Below are positions 25,766-34,362 of a stretch of 64,000 nt of DNA, one piece after another (position 1 is the stretch's first letter; every line of letters begins with the position of its first letter). A program made the translations under genes and the position numbers. The stretch is from Pseudomonas putida (GTDB lineage: Bacteria; Pseudomonadota; Gammaproteobacteria; Pseudomonadales; Pseudomonadaceae), in the NCBI RefSeq assembly GCF_028682475.1, contig NZ_JANHLE010000019.1, positions 1-64,000 on the forward strand. The letters run 5' to 3'. The notes beneath the pieces were generated by a model that was not told where the DNA came from, did no database searches, and saw nothing but the letters and a program-made list of their open reading frames with translations.

Positions 25766-27469
25766 TCAGGGTTTTTGACCATACCAGCGCGGTGTATACA
25801 CCCATGGCTGGTGGCCCGGACGCTCGAACGCAACCGTGGTCGAGGAGCCGATCAGCACCATGGTTCGCATGTCCACATCTTCCGGGGTCAAGGCCTGCAA
25901 CGGGAGGACACGCAGCGTCTGCCCTGGACGACCGATGTCACGGCCAAGGACTACAGGCGTTGTCCCCAGGCGGTGCTGGCGTACGATCTCCAGCGCCCGC
26001 CCCAGCTGCCAGGGCCGTGAGCGCGAGATCGGGTTGTAGAACGCCAACGCCAGATCGGCCTGACAAGCCAGATCCAGACGCTTCTCGATGATCGACCAGG
26101 GTTTGAGGTTGTCCGATAGCGACAGCACGCAGAAGTCATGCCCCAGCGGCGCCCCGGCCTGAGCGGCAGTAGCCAGCGACGCCGAAACGCCAGGCAGCAC
26201 CTCCAGATCGACCGCATGCCAGCGGGGATCAGTGGACTCGTGCAATGCCTCAAGCACCGCGGCAGCCATGGCAAATACACCGGGATCACCAGAAGACACC
26301 ACCACTACCGAACGCCCTTGAGCGGCCAGTTCGAAGGCATGCCGGGCACGCTGCATTTCTTCGCGGTTGTCGGTGCAGTGCATGACCTGGTCTTCCCGGA
26401 ACGGGCCGGCCATCCGCACGTAGGTTTCATAGCCGAGGATATCGTTGGCCCGAGCCAACTCGGCCTTGACCGCAGGCACCATGAGCTCGGCGGCGCCGGG
26501 GCCCAGGCCGATCACCGCCAGGCGACCGCGGGCGCGACCGACCCGCAACGGATCGATGGGTTGACTGGAGACCAGGATCGCCAATGCTTCGCTGACCGGC
26601 TGCGGTGGCAGCAACTGTGGCAGCACCTGTGCTGCCAGGTCACTGGCGCTTTCGGCGTGCGGCGCAAAACGTAGGGCAACGCCCAACTCAGCCGCAGCAG
26701 CGTGCAAGCCCGGATCGGCCATCAGCGTTTCACTCGCCAACAGGCAGGCCAGCGCAGGCTCGGCGATACGCGCAGCGCGCAGCGCACTGCGTACCTGGGC
26801 CACCAGCTCCGGTACGACGGCAGTGACCGCCAGCATGACGCAACGCGGATAGATCACCAGCTCGTGAGCCGAAGCCTCGCGCGCGTCGCAGCCGACATGA
26901 ATAGCCAGTTGCGCCTGATCGCTGTGCGGCAACTGGGCATCGGCGAGCCAAGGCGCCTCACCGTCGATACGCACCGATTCGCCAGCCAACAGGTCGCTGA
27001 CAAAACGCTTGCCCAGCTCCAGGTCGGCCAGGGCATAGCCACTGGGCGGGTTGAGCAAACAGGTACCAAAACGCAGCTCACCACTGGTGGTGATTGCCGC
27101 CGCCACGCCCAGGCCTGCGGCAATTTCCCGGGCCATGACGTTGACCCCGCCAAGGCCACCGAGCAATGGCACCACGGCGCTGCCATCCTCGGCCACGGCC
27201 AGCACCGGTGGCTCGACGCCCTTCTCCAGCAACAGGCTGGCCAGGGTGCGGATAACGATACCGGCGGCGCACAGGGCGATGATCGGCGTGTCCTGTTGAT
27301 AGAGCTGACGCAAGGTGGCGCCAAACTCCAGATAGCTGCGATCGACGTCTTCGACCCGGCCTTGCAGGCCATGGATCAAGGCGTCCGGATACAGCTGCTG
27401 GATCTTGCGGGCGGCGGCCAGGCTGCCTTTGCCGAGAATGATGATCGCCGGTGCTTTGCGAGTCATCAT
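25766..27469 (-). CDS. cobJ: CbiG-CobJ fusion: precorrin-3B C17-methyltransferase
   Basis: 567 residues from the ATG at 27469, which overlaps the cobI stop as ATGA; a GTG at 27478 is the alternative. The N-terminal ~310 residues are CbiG-like (ALCAAGIVIRTLAS, VAEDGSAVVPLLGGLGG motifs) and the C-terminal ~250 are a SAM-dependent CobJ/CbiH methyltransferase (LAVIGLGPGAAELM, VVVVSSGDPGVFAMA, ALAFYNPISRSRPWQL). CobJ methylates C17 and contracts the ring. Such fusions are usual in pseudomonads. Last gene of the leftward cobG-cobH-cobI-cobJ operon. A weak hairpin (AGCGC/GCGCT) lies just after its stop. Confidence 0.92.
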   Translation of the reverse strand: MMTRKAPAIIILGKGSLAAARKIQQLYPDALIHGLQGRVEDVDRSYLEFGATLRQLYQQDTPIIALCAAGIVIRTLASLLLEKGVEPPVLAVAEDGSAVVPLLGGLGGVNVMAREIAAGLGVAAAITTSGELRFGTCLLNPPSGYALADLELGKRFVSDLLAGESVRIDGEAPWLADAQLPHSDQAQLAIHVGCDAREASAHELVIYPRCVMLAVTAVVPELVAQVRSALRAARIAEPALACLLASETLMADPGLHAAAAELGVALRFAPHAESASDLAAQVLPQLLPPQPVSEALAILVSSQPIDPLRVGRARGRLAVIGLGPGAAELMVPAVKAELARANDILGYETYVRMAGPFREDQVMHCTDNREEMQRARHAFELAAQGRSVVVVSSGDPGVFAMAAAVLEALHESTDPRWHAVDLEVLPGVSASLATAAQAGAPLGHDFCVLSLSDNLKPWSIIEKRLDLACQADLALAFYNPISRSRPWQLGRALEIVRQHRLGTTPVVLGRDIGRPGQTLRVLPLQALTPEDVDMRTMVLIGSSTTVAFERPGHQPWVYTPRWYGQKP

Positions 27470-28200
27470 CCCTGCCACCTTTCGCCCGGAACGATGATCA
27501 GCGAGAAGTACGGCGACGACTGCGGATCGACGTCATCCAGGGCAACGATTTTCTGGTTGGCCATGGTCGCCCGCTCCACGTACAGCGCGCGCTCGGCCAG
27601 ACCGAGCTCAGCCAGTACCGCACGAACCTTGGGGAAGTTGCGCCCCAGCTTCATGATCACCGCCGCATCGGCGTCGGCCAGGCGGCGCTTGAGCTCATCG
27701 TGCGGCAATACACCGGACAGCACCGACAGGCTCTGGTTGCGATAGACCAGCGGCGCGCCCAGTACCGACGCACCGCCCAGCATCGAGCAGACCCCCGGAA
27801 TCACCTCGGCATCGTAGCGCTCGGCGAGCCGATCATGCAGGTACATGTAGGAGCCGTAGAAGAACGGATCGCCTTCGCAGATCACCGCCACATCGCGTCC
27901 AGCGTCCAGATGGGCAGCCACTTCCAGCGCGGCCTCATCATAAAAATCGCTGATCACCTGTTCGTACGACAGCGGTGCGGGCAGCGCTTCGGTGGTCACC
28001 GGGTACACCAGCGGCAGCAGCGTCTGGGCTTCCTGCAGATGGCCTTCGATGATGCCAAAGGCATTGCCGCGCTTGCCCTTGGCGACGAAGTAAGCCACCA
28101 CCGGCGATTCGCGCAGCAAGCGCAAGGCCTTGACGGTAATCAGTTCCGGATCGCCAGGTCCCACACCCAGGCCAAGCAAACGTCCACGAGCCTGCATCAT
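27466..28200 (-). CDS. cobI: Precorrin-2 C20-methyltransferase
   Basis: 244 residues. SAM-dependent tetrapyrrole methylase with GLGVGPGDPELITVKAL at the N-terminus, VICEGDPFFYGSYMYLHDRL (the DPxxY/F loop) and VIPGVCSMLGGASVLG in the middle. It methylates C20 of precorrin-2 to precorrin-3A, committing it to corrin synthesis. The start overlaps the cobH stop by four bases, and its own stop overlaps cobJ. Confidence 0.95.
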   Translation of the reverse strand: MMQARGRLLGLGVGPGDPELITVKALRLLRESPVVAYFVAKGKRGNAFGIIEGHLQEAQTLLPLVYPVTTEALPAPLSYEQVISDFYDEAALEVAAHLDAGRDVAVICEGDPFFYGSYMYLHDRLAERYDAEVIPGVCSMLGGASVLGAPLVYRNQSLSVLSGVLPHDELKRRLADADAAVIMKLGRNFPKVRAVLAELGLAERALYVERATMANQKIVALDDVDPQSSPYFSLIIVPGERWQG

Positions 28201-28826
28201 TCGACCTCCGTGGCCAGGGCATTGACCGCAGCCGCAGCCATGGCGCTGCCACCCAGACGGCCCTGCATGATCACGAAAGGTACGCCACGGCTGTCGGCGG
28301 CGAGCATCGCCTTGGACTCGGCAGCACCGACAAAGCCGACCGGGAAGCCGAGAATCAACGCCGGCTTCGGTGCGCCGGCATCAAGCATTTCCAGCAGGTA
28401 GAACAATGCGGTCGGGGCATTGCCGATCACCACCACGCTGCCCTCAAGGTGCGGGCGCCAGAGTTCCAGGGCCACCGCCGAACGGGTGTTGCCCAGCTCA
28501 CGGGCCAGATCCGGCACCTGTTCGTCACGCAACGTACAGATCACCTGGTTATTGGCTGGCAGACGAGCGCGGGTAATGCCCTCCGAGACCATGCGTGCAT
28601 CGCAGAGAATCGGTGCGCCAGCGGCCAAGGCATCGCGCCCGGCCTTGCCAGCACCTGGCGAGAACTGCAGGCCATCGATCGCATCGACCATGCCGCATGC
28701 ATGGATCACCCGAACCGCGAGTTTTTCCAGATCGGCAGGAATACGATCGAGCCGCGCTTCCTCTCGAATGATCGCGAAGGAATTGCGATAGATCTCCTGA
28801 CCATCGCGGATGTAATCAATCATCAA
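28197..28826 (-). CDS. cobH: Precorrin-8X methylmutase
   Basis: 209 residues, the normal size. Contains RVIHACGMVDAIDGLQFSPG with the catalytic His, CDARMVSEGI, and IGNAPTALFYLLEML near the C-terminus. It moves the C11 methyl to C12, giving hydrogenobyrinate. Its start lies inside the 3' end of cobG (11-base overlap), so cobG and cobH are co-transcribed. Confidence 0.95.
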   Translation of the reverse strand: MMIDYIRDGQEIYRNSFAIIREEARLDRIPADLEKLAVRVIHACGMVDAIDGLQFSPGAGKAGRDALAAGAPILCDARMVSEGITRARLPANNQVICTLRDEQVPDLARELGNTRSAVALELWRPHLEGSVVVIGNAPTALFYLLEMLDAGAPKPALILGFPVGFVGAAESKAMLAADSRGVPFVIMQGRLGGSAMAAAAVNALATEVE

Positions 28827-30168
28827 GGGTGCTCCGTGAGCAGGCGTCTAGCAGTGCGCCGGCTTCTTTCAGTGTGAGGTTGCGTGCGCGCAGGTTGCCG
28901 AAACCCGGCTGGGCTGCGTCACGCAGATACAAATCGTAGTGGCCCGGGCTTTGCGCCAGCAGGGTCGTCGGGGCGATATGGGCCATGGCGCAGGAACGCG
29001 GGCAGCCGCTCAGGTGCACGCTGGCCGGGGCACCGCCGCTCAGCAGCGTGGCCAGCACGCGGGCATCGCCCTTGGTTTCAGCCTGGGCCTTGGCGCAACC
29101 GGCAGAGCCGGTGCAGGCCACCAGGCGGGCCAGTTTTTCATCTACCGAGCACAGCAAGCCAAGCCGGGCCAGGCCAGCACTGACAGCAGCTGCATGGTCT
29201 TGGGAAACATTGGGCAGCAACAGGCTCTGCCAAGGTGTCATGCGCAGGCTGCCATCGCCCAGATCGCGAGCCAGTTGAGCAGCGCCGCGCAGCATCGATG
29301 GATTCAGACGCCCCAAAGGCGCAGCCGCACCGACGGCGCTCAGGCCCGCTTGCCGCTGTGGATAAATCCCCAGATAACCGCTGCCTGCCGTTGCCGTGCG
29401 GCGCCATTGCAAGACAGCCAGGTCACGACGGATCGGCAGGTTTAGTCCTGCGACAAAATCGTCTGGCGCACACTCGGTCAGCAATTGACGCATGCGCGCC
29501 TGCTCAGGCCGGGCCAGATCGAGGAAGCGATTGAGTACCGCCAGCACCAGCTCATGCCCCTGCGCCAGAGGCACGGCGCCCAAGGGTGAGTCGTGTGCCG
29601 GGCAACCTGCCAGGCCAAACGCCAACCACGGCTCACCGTCCAGATGCACGGCGCTGAGCCACAGGTCATGAGGATGTTCGAGCATCGCCAGCGCTTCGCC
29701 GCCATCGAGCTGCACGGCGAACTTGGCCGACAGCTGATGAAAGCGCGGGGTGGTTTCCAGCGCCTGCAACACCTGCGCCGCTAAAGGGCGGGTGTCGAAC
29801 AGCATCTGTGGATCGACACCGGCTACCGGACTGAGCATCAGGTTACGCACATCGTCACCCGCCGCATCGCGCGGGCCCAGGCCGGCTGCCAACAACCAGT
29901 CGATCAGCCCGGCCTGTTCGTTGCCGATGCCACGGATCTGCAGGTTGCCGCGGTTGGTGGCCTCGATCTCGCCGCTGGCAAAACGCTCGGCGGCGGCGGC
30001 GACCGCGTCGGCCTGGTCAGCCGTGAGCGCACCGCCGGCCAGCTTGATCCGGCAGATGCCACCGTCTTTGGCCTGGACAATACGCAGCAACCCCGGACAG
30101 GCCGAGGGGCGCAGCGAAGCGTGGGGCTGGTGGGCCGATACAGGCTGGTTCAAAAGGTCACCCGACAA
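28816..30168 (-). CDS. cobG: Precorrin-3B synthase CobG
   Basis: About 450 residues from a TTG at 30168; there is no clear ribosome site, so the exact start is uncertain and could lie up to ~20 residues downstream (family homology begins near ASLRPSACPG, residues 17-26). It is a nitrite/sulfite reductase-like monooxygenase: Fe-S/siroheme-type cysteines C352 and C358 (CTGSAGC) and C389 and C393 (CPRSC) have the right spacing. CobG uses O2 to hydroxylate C20 and form the lactone, and so marks the aerobic B12 route. First gene of the leftward operon, divergent from cobL. Confidence 0.92.
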   Translation of the reverse strand: MSGDLLNQPVSAHQPHASLRPSACPGLLRIVQAKDGGICRIKLAGGALTADQADAVAAAAERFASGEIEATNRGNLQIRGIGNEQAGLIDWLLAAGLGPRDAAGDDVRNLMLSPVAGVDPQMLFDTRPLAAQVLQALETTPRFHQLSAKFAVQLDGGEALAMLEHPHDLWLSAVHLDGEPWLAFGLAGCPAHDSPLGAVPLAQGHELVLAVLNRFLDLARPEQARMRQLLTECAPDDFVAGLNLPIRRDLAVLQWRRTATAGSGYLGIYPQRQAGLSAVGAAAPLGRLNPSMLRGAAQLARDLGDGSLRMTPWQSLLLPNVSQDHAAAVSAGLARLGLLCSVDEKLARLVACTGSAGCAKAQAETKGDARVLATLLSGGAPASVHLSGCPRSCAMAHIAPTTLLAQSPGHYDLYLRDAAQPGFGNLRARNLTLKEAGALLDACSRSTLDD

Positions 30169-30270
30169 TCGTGAAAAGGCACTTCAGTGTAGAAGGCGCG
30201 GTATTATGCCTGCTTTGTCCGAAGGCATGAAAAGCCTGCCGGTCGGATTGCCGGGTATTGAGGGAAACGC

Positions 30271-31482
30271 ATGTCGCCGTGGCTGACTGTAGTAGGTATC
30301 GGAGAAGACGGCTTCAGTGGTCTGGGCAAGAATGCCCGGCGCGCGCTGCTGGGCGCTTCTCGGGTGTTTGGCGGCCAGCGTCAGCTGGATCTGCTGCCAC
30401 GCTGCATCCGCGGCGAACGCCTGTTATGGCCTAGCCCCTTCTCCCTCGCGCCCGTGCTGGCCTTGCGCGGCGAACCGGTGTGCGTGCTGGCCAGCGGTGA
30501 CCCGATGTTCTTCGGTGTTGGCGCAAGCCTGGCCCGTCAGTTCGACACCGATGAGATGAGCGTGTTGCCGATGCCCTCGTCCTGCTCGCTGGCGGCTACG
30601 CGCCTGGGCTGGCCTTTGCAGGAGGTGACGACGCTGTCTGTGGTGGCTCGGCCGCTTAGTGCCCTCAATGCCCACCTATACAGCGGTGTACGCCTGCTGG
30701 TGCTGAGCAACGATGGCAGCAGCCCGGCGGCGATTGCCGCGTTACTGCGTGAACGCGGCTTCGGGCCGAGCCGGATGCAGGTCTTCGAGCACCTTGGCGG
30801 GAGCGCCGAGCGCTGCCTTGAAGGCACTGCCGGGCACTGGCCGCACACCGGGATTGCCGACTTGAACCTGGTTGCCATCGAATGCCTGGCCGCGCCCGAT
30901 GCACCGCGCCTGTCGCCCCTGGCCGGGTTGCCGGACAGCGCCTTCAAACATGACGGCCAATTGACCAAACGCGATGTCCGCGCCATCACCCTCGCCCGCC
31001 TCGCGCCGCAACCGGGTGAGTTGCTCTGGGATGTCGGTGCTGGCAGCGGCTCGATCGGCATCGAGTGGATGCGTGCTCATCCCAGCTGCCGGGCGCTGGC
31101 GATTGAGTCCGATGACGGTCGTCAGCAACTGATCGAGCACAATCGCGATGCCCTCGGCGTCCCCGGCCTGCAGCTGATCCGCGGGCGTGCTCCGCAAGCG
31201 CTGCAAGGCCTGGAACGTCCGGATGCGATCTTCATCGGCGGCGGTGTCACCCGTGAAGGTGTACTGCAACACTGCTGGGAACAATTGCGTCCGGGCGGCC
31301 GCCTGGTGGCCAATGCCGTCACCCTGCAAAGCGAGCTGACCCTGGTCAGCTGGCGCGAACAACATGGCGGTGAACTGACCCGCATCCATATCGCCCAGGC
31401 CCAGCCCCTGGGCGAGTTCGATACCTGGCGTCAGGCCCTACCGATCACCCTGCTAGAAGCGATCAAACCCGCTGATGCGTGA
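30271..31482 (+). CDS. cobL: Precorrin-6Y C5,15-methyltransferase (decarboxylating)
   Basis: 403 residues, a CbiE-CbiT fusion. The N-terminal half (about 1-200) is a tetrapyrrole methylase (VVGIGEDGFSGLGKNARRAL, VLASGDPMFFGVG). The C-terminal half (about 220-400) is a Rossmann-type methyltransferase with LLWDVGAGSGSIGIEW as SAM motif I. It methylates C5 and C15 and removes the acetate carboxyl on ring C. Divergent from cobG across ~100 bases; I looked there for a cobalamin riboswitch and saw none. Overlaps the cbiD start by eight bases. Confidence 0.94.
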   Translation: MSPWLTVVGIGEDGFSGLGKNARRALLGASRVFGGQRQLDLLPRCIRGERLLWPSPFSLAPVLALRGEPVCVLASGDPMFFGVGASLARQFDTDEMSVLPMPSSCSLAATRLGWPLQEVTTLSVVARPLSALNAHLYSGVRLLVLSNDGSSPAAIAALLRERGFGPSRMQVFEHLGGSAERCLEGTAGHWPHTGIADLNLVAIECLAAPDAPRLSPLAGLPDSAFKHDGQLTKRDVRAITLARLAPQPGELLWDVGAGSGSIGIEWMRAHPSCRALAIESDDGRQQLIEHNRDALGVPGLQLIRGRAPQALQGLERPDAIFIGGGVTREGVLQHCWEQLRPGGRLVANAVTLQSELTLVSWREQHGGELTRIHIAQAQPLGEFDTWRQALPITLLEAIKPADA

Positions 31483-32647
31483 CGAGACCCAGGAACACCC
31501 CGCCCCGCTGCGCAGCGGCCTGACCACCGGCAGCTGCGCCACCGCCACCAGTCTTGCTGCGGCGCGCCTGCTGCTGACTGGGGCACAGCACGACGCCGTG
31601 CAAATCACCTTGCCCAAGGGCAAGCAGGTGCAGATGCGCCTGGAGTTCTGCCGCCTGTTCGAGGGCGGTGCCGAAGCCGGCACCCTCAAGGATGCCGGCG
31701 ACGACCCCGATGTCACCCACGGCGCCTTGCTCTACAGCCGCGTGCGCCTGCAGGCTGAACCCGGCGTGCGCTTTGTCGCCGGCACAGGCGTGGGCACTGT
31801 AACCCGCCCCGGTCTGGTCCTGGCGGTGGGCGAACCGGCGATCAACCCGGTGCCACGGCGGATGATGACCGAGCACCTGCAGCAGCTGGCCGGTGAGTGT
31901 GCGTACAACGGCGGTTTTGAAGTCACGGTGAATGTGCAGGACGGTGAAAGCCTGGCGCTGAAAACCATGAACCCGCGCCTGGGGATTGTTGGCGGCCTGT
32001 CGATTCTCGGTACCAGCGGCATCGTCCGGCCCTTCTCCTGCTCGGCCTACATCGCCTCGATCCACCAGGGCATCGATGTGGCGAAAACCAACGGCTACCT
32101 GCACATCGCCGCCTGCACCGGCAACGCCAGCGAAGACACCATGCGCCGGGTGTACAACCTCCCGGAAATTGCCCTGATCGAAATGGGCGACTTTGTTGGC
32201 GCGGTGCTCAAACACCTGCGCAAAGTGCCTGTGGATAAACTCAGCCTGTGCGGCGGCTTCGGCAAGATCAGCAAGCTCGCGGCCGGGCACATGGACCTGC
32301 ACAGCCGCCACTCCAGCATCGACTTGCCGCAGTTGGCCGAGTGGGCGGCAGCCATCGGTGCCGACAGCGACTTGCAAGCCGCAATTCGCCAGGCCAACAC
32401 CAGCCAGCAGGCGCTGGCCATGGCCAGCGCTGCGGGCATCGCCCTGGGTGATGCGGTCTGCGCCCATGCCCTGGCCTTTGCGCGCAGCGTAGTGCCTGCC
32501 CAGGTGCAGGTAGAAGTGTTTGCCATCGACCGCCAGGGCGGGATTGTTGGCCATGCTGCTCACCCCGGTGGGAGCGAGCTTGCCTCGCGATGCGATTTGA
32601 CTGACAACATGCAATCGCGGGGCAAGCCCGCTCCCACCGAGGGGTAA
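31475..32647 (+). CDS. cbiD: Cobalt-precorrin-5B C1-methyltransferase CbiD, with REP-encoded tail
   Basis: 390 residues. Signature LRSGLTTGSCATATSLAAARL at 12-32 (shortened here), GTGVGTVTRPGL and GIVGGLSILGTSGIV follow. CbiD methylates C1 and replaces CobF in pseudomonads that otherwise use the aerobic route. The usual CbiD end is near GGIVGHA (about residue 362); here the frame runs on for about 28 codons through a REP pair and ends at a TAA just after it. The tail (with RGKPAPTEG at its end) is REP-derived and unlikely to matter for catalysis. Overlaps cobL by 8 bases; cobK follows 8 bases later. Confidence 0.93.
   Translation: MRDETQEHPAPLRSGLTTGSCATATSLAAARLLLTGAQHDAVQITLPKGKQVQMRLEFCRLFEGGAEAGTLKDAGDDPDVTHGALLYSRVRLQAEPGVRFVAGTGVGTVTRPGLVLAVGEPAINPVPRRMMTEHLQQLAGECAYNGGFEVTVNVQDGESLALKTMNPRLGIVGGLSILGTSGIVRPFSCSAYIASIHQGIDVAKTNGYLHIAACTGNASEDTMRRVYNLPEIALIEMGDFVGAVLKHLRKVPVDKLSLCGGFGKISKLAAGHMDLHSRHSSIDLPQLAEWAAAIGADSDLQAAIRQANTSQQALAMASAAGIALGDAVCAHALAFARSVVPAQVQVEVFAIDRQGGIVGHAAHPGGSELASRCDLTDNMQSRGKPAPTEG
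32567..32638. repeat. REP pair (type I) inside the 3' end of cbiD
   Basis: Inverted copies at 32567-32591 (slightly diverged: GAGCGAGCTTGCCTCGCGAT) and 32614-32638, GCGAT ends inward, gap 22 bases. Both lie in the cbiD reading frame without a stop, and within the cbiD-cobK operon. Confidence 0.9.
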
Positions 32648-32655
32648 GCAACTGT

Positions 32656-33372
32656 ATGAGACGTATCTTACTGCTCGGTGGCGTCACCGAGGCATTGACC
32701 ATTGCCCGTACCCTGGGCCCGGAACATGTCTACAGCCTGGCCGGAATCGGCCGGGTGCCCAGTGACTTGAGTTGTCAGGTGCGGGTTGGCGGTTTTGGTG
32801 GGGCCGAGGGTCTGGCTGCTTATCTGCTCGCCGAGAAGATCGACTTGCTGATCGACGCCACTCATCCTTATGCCGCGCAGATCAGCGCCAACGCCGCCCG
32901 CGCCGCACAGCTCAGCGGTATTCCCTGCTGGGCCCTGCGACGGCCGGCCTGGCAGGCGCAAGCCGGTGATGACTGGCGCGAAGTGGCTGGCTGGGACGAA
33001 TTGATCGCAGCCCTGCGGCCGTTCCGACGTCCGCTGTTCACCCTTGGCCGCGAGCCCTTGCAGCACCTGGATGAAATCCCGCCGCAACAGTTCTGGACCT
33101 TGCGTGCCCTGGAAGCCTGCCCGGGTAATGTGCGTTGTGAAGTCATCGGCGCACGCGGACCGTTTCACCTGGAAGACGAACGTGAGCTGTTCGAGCGTCG
33201 GCAGATTGATGTGTTGATCAGCAAGAACAGTGGCAGCACCGCCACCGAGCCCAAGCTGGAAGTCGCAAGAGAGCGTGGTGTACCCGTGCTGGTGCTGAAG
33301 CGGCCCGAGTTGCCGGTGGTGGACAGGGAATTCTTTGCTGTTGATGAGATGGTCGCTGCACTCGCTCGGTAA
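32656..33372 (+). CDS. cobK: Precorrin-6A reductase
   Basis: 238 residues. N-terminal ILLLGGVTEALTIA nucleotide-binding start, DLLIDATHPYAAQISANAARA in the middle, and ISKNSGSTATEPKLEVARE near residue 200, the most conserved CobK/CbiJ block. It reduces precorrin-6A to 6B with NADPH. Last gene of the rightward cobL-cbiD-cobK operon. The cobalt chelatase and late B12 genes are not in this window. Confidence 0.94.
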   Translation: MRRILLLGGVTEALTIARTLGPEHVYSLAGIGRVPSDLSCQVRVGGFGGAEGLAAYLLAEKIDLLIDATHPYAAQISANAARAAQLSGIPCWALRRPAWQAQAGDDWREVAGWDELIAALRPFRRPLFTLGREPLQHLDEIPPQQFWTLRALEACPGNVRCEVIGARGPFHLEDERELFERRQIDVLISKNSGSTATEPKLEVARERGVPVLVLKRPELPVVDREFFAVDEMVAALAR

Positions 33373-33444
33373 CGTATATCCCGTTGACATGTACCCGACG
33401 CAGCTTAAGCTCGGAAAACATTCACGTATTCCGGGAGGCCATCC

Positions 33445-33594
33445 ATGGAGCACGGTGCGGTTTTCAACGAGACTTGGGACAGCTGGTTCGAGGGTGAGTG
33501 CGTCACTCCGGACTTCATGTTTTCTCGGGAGCAGCAGACTGATCAAGAGCGTGCTCCTGAAATACCCGTAGAAAACAGGACTGAAGACGATTGA
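33445..33594 (+). pseudogene. Internally deleted VapB-type antitoxin remnant
   Basis: 49 codons with a good GGGAGG ribosome site. The protein starts MEHGAVFN and continues directly with ETWDSWFEGECVTPDFMFSR and EQQTDQERAPE. From memory, VapB antitoxins of the AbrB type start like ME.GxVFxNNRSQAVRLP and end like (E)xWDSWFxGxGVxxDFMxxREQPxxQERE. Here the start and the toxin-binding tail are joined and about 40 residues of DNA-binding domain are gone. The end (NRTEDD) is also changed, and no vapC follows; a REP pair begins five bases later. It may still be translated, but I read it as a toxin-antitoxin scar. Confidence 0.6.
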
Positions 33595-33598
33595 ACCC

Positions 33599-33684
33599 TG
33601 TGGGAAGCCAGCGTTGCTGGCGATGCCCGGCGCAGCAGGGCCAGGGGCGCTACGCGCCCCATCGCCGGCAAGGCCGGCTCCCAC
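33599..33684. repeat. REP pair (type II) after the vapB remnant
   Basis: Copies at 33599-33624 (GCCAGC...GCTGGC arm, with an extra base) and 33661-33684 (GCCGGCAAGGCCGGC core), inverted, GCGAT ends inward. The gap of 36 bases contains a palindromic GGGGCGC-TAC-GCGCCCC hairpin at about 33644-33660. Confidence 0.85.
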
Positions 33685-33901
33685 TTAGACAGTTGTCGAG
33701 CGGACGCGGGGGGAGAAACCGAGGCGGCCAGACCGAAGCCTGCCCGCGCACAGCAGCCATACAACACCCGCAGGAAGTTCCTAAAGACACGAAATCTGAA
33801 GCTTCAGAGCCGCCCCACAGCTGTTTCAGAATTTTCTGAATGGTTCAATCGTCACCCGCTGCCTTACACTACGCCCTCTCCCCCTGGAAGAATTCGCCCA
33901 T

Positions 33902-34339
33902 ATGGAAATGCAATGGTGGATCTGGCTGGTGTTCGGTTTCGGCCTGATTGTGCTCGAACTCGTTCTACCGACCTTCTTCATTCTCTGGTTCGGCATCGGT
34001 GCCGTACTGGTGTCGTTCATCGCCTACCTGGCCCCGAGCCTGCAGCTCGACATGCAGGTGCTGCTGTGGGTGGCGCTCTCGTCCATCACCACGCTGCTGT
34101 GGTTCAAGGTGTTGCGCAAGAAGAAGCCCGACACCCGCTGGACCGCCGACGAAGTAATCGGCGAAGTCGGCCTGCTCACCGCTACGGTTTCGGAATTCAA
34201 CAAAGGCCGCGTGCGCTTCCAGAAGCCCATCCTCGGCAACGAGGAATGGGTCTGCGTCGCCGATGCCGAGATCCCCTCGGGCGAGCGCGTACGCATCACT
34301 GCCATCGAAGGCAATACTGCCCGGGTTACCCGGGCCTGA
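33902..34339 (+). CDS. NfeD family membrane protein (short form)
   Basis: 145 residues: two to three membrane helices (about 5-75) followed by a small C-terminal OB-fold domain (TVSEFNKGRVRFQKPILGNEEW). NfeD proteins are encoded beside stomatin-like SPFH proteins and are thought to help organise membrane microdomains. It is 23 bases upstream of the stomatin gene, forming the standard pair (YbbK/YbbL-like in E. coli). Confidence 0.88.
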   Translation: MEMQWWIWLVFGFGLIVLELVLPTFFILWFGIGAVLVSFIAYLAPSLQLDMQVLLWVALSSITTLLWFKVLRKKKPDTRWTADEVIGEVGLLTATVSEFNKGRVRFQKPILGNEEWVCVADAEIPSGERVRITAIEGNTARVTRA

Positions 34340-34362
34340 TCAGCAAAAGGAAAGCTTGATTC

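Larger units (their letters stand above)
33373..33901. other. 529-base gap: vapB-like remnant, REP pair, otherwise nothing
   Basis: Holds the 49-codon vapB-like remnant (33445-33594) and a REP pair (33599-33684). From 33685 to 33901 there is only non-coding sequence: a CTGAAGCTTCAG palindrome near 33798 and an AT-richer part at 33775-33850 that probably contains the nfeD promoter. A good -35 (TTGACA, 33384-33389) with a poor -10 (TAAGCT, 33406-33411) lies before the remnant. Confidence 0.6.

Noticed and set aside
30169..30270. Possible cobalamin riboswitch between cobG and cobL
   Set aside because: No conserved B12-box-like sequence or suitable multi-stem structure; the gap is also too short for a riboswitch plus two promoters.
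32668..33684. 338-codon minus-strand frame opposite cobK and the vapB remnant
   Set aside because: Mostly a shadow of cobK, and its start lies in REP sequence.
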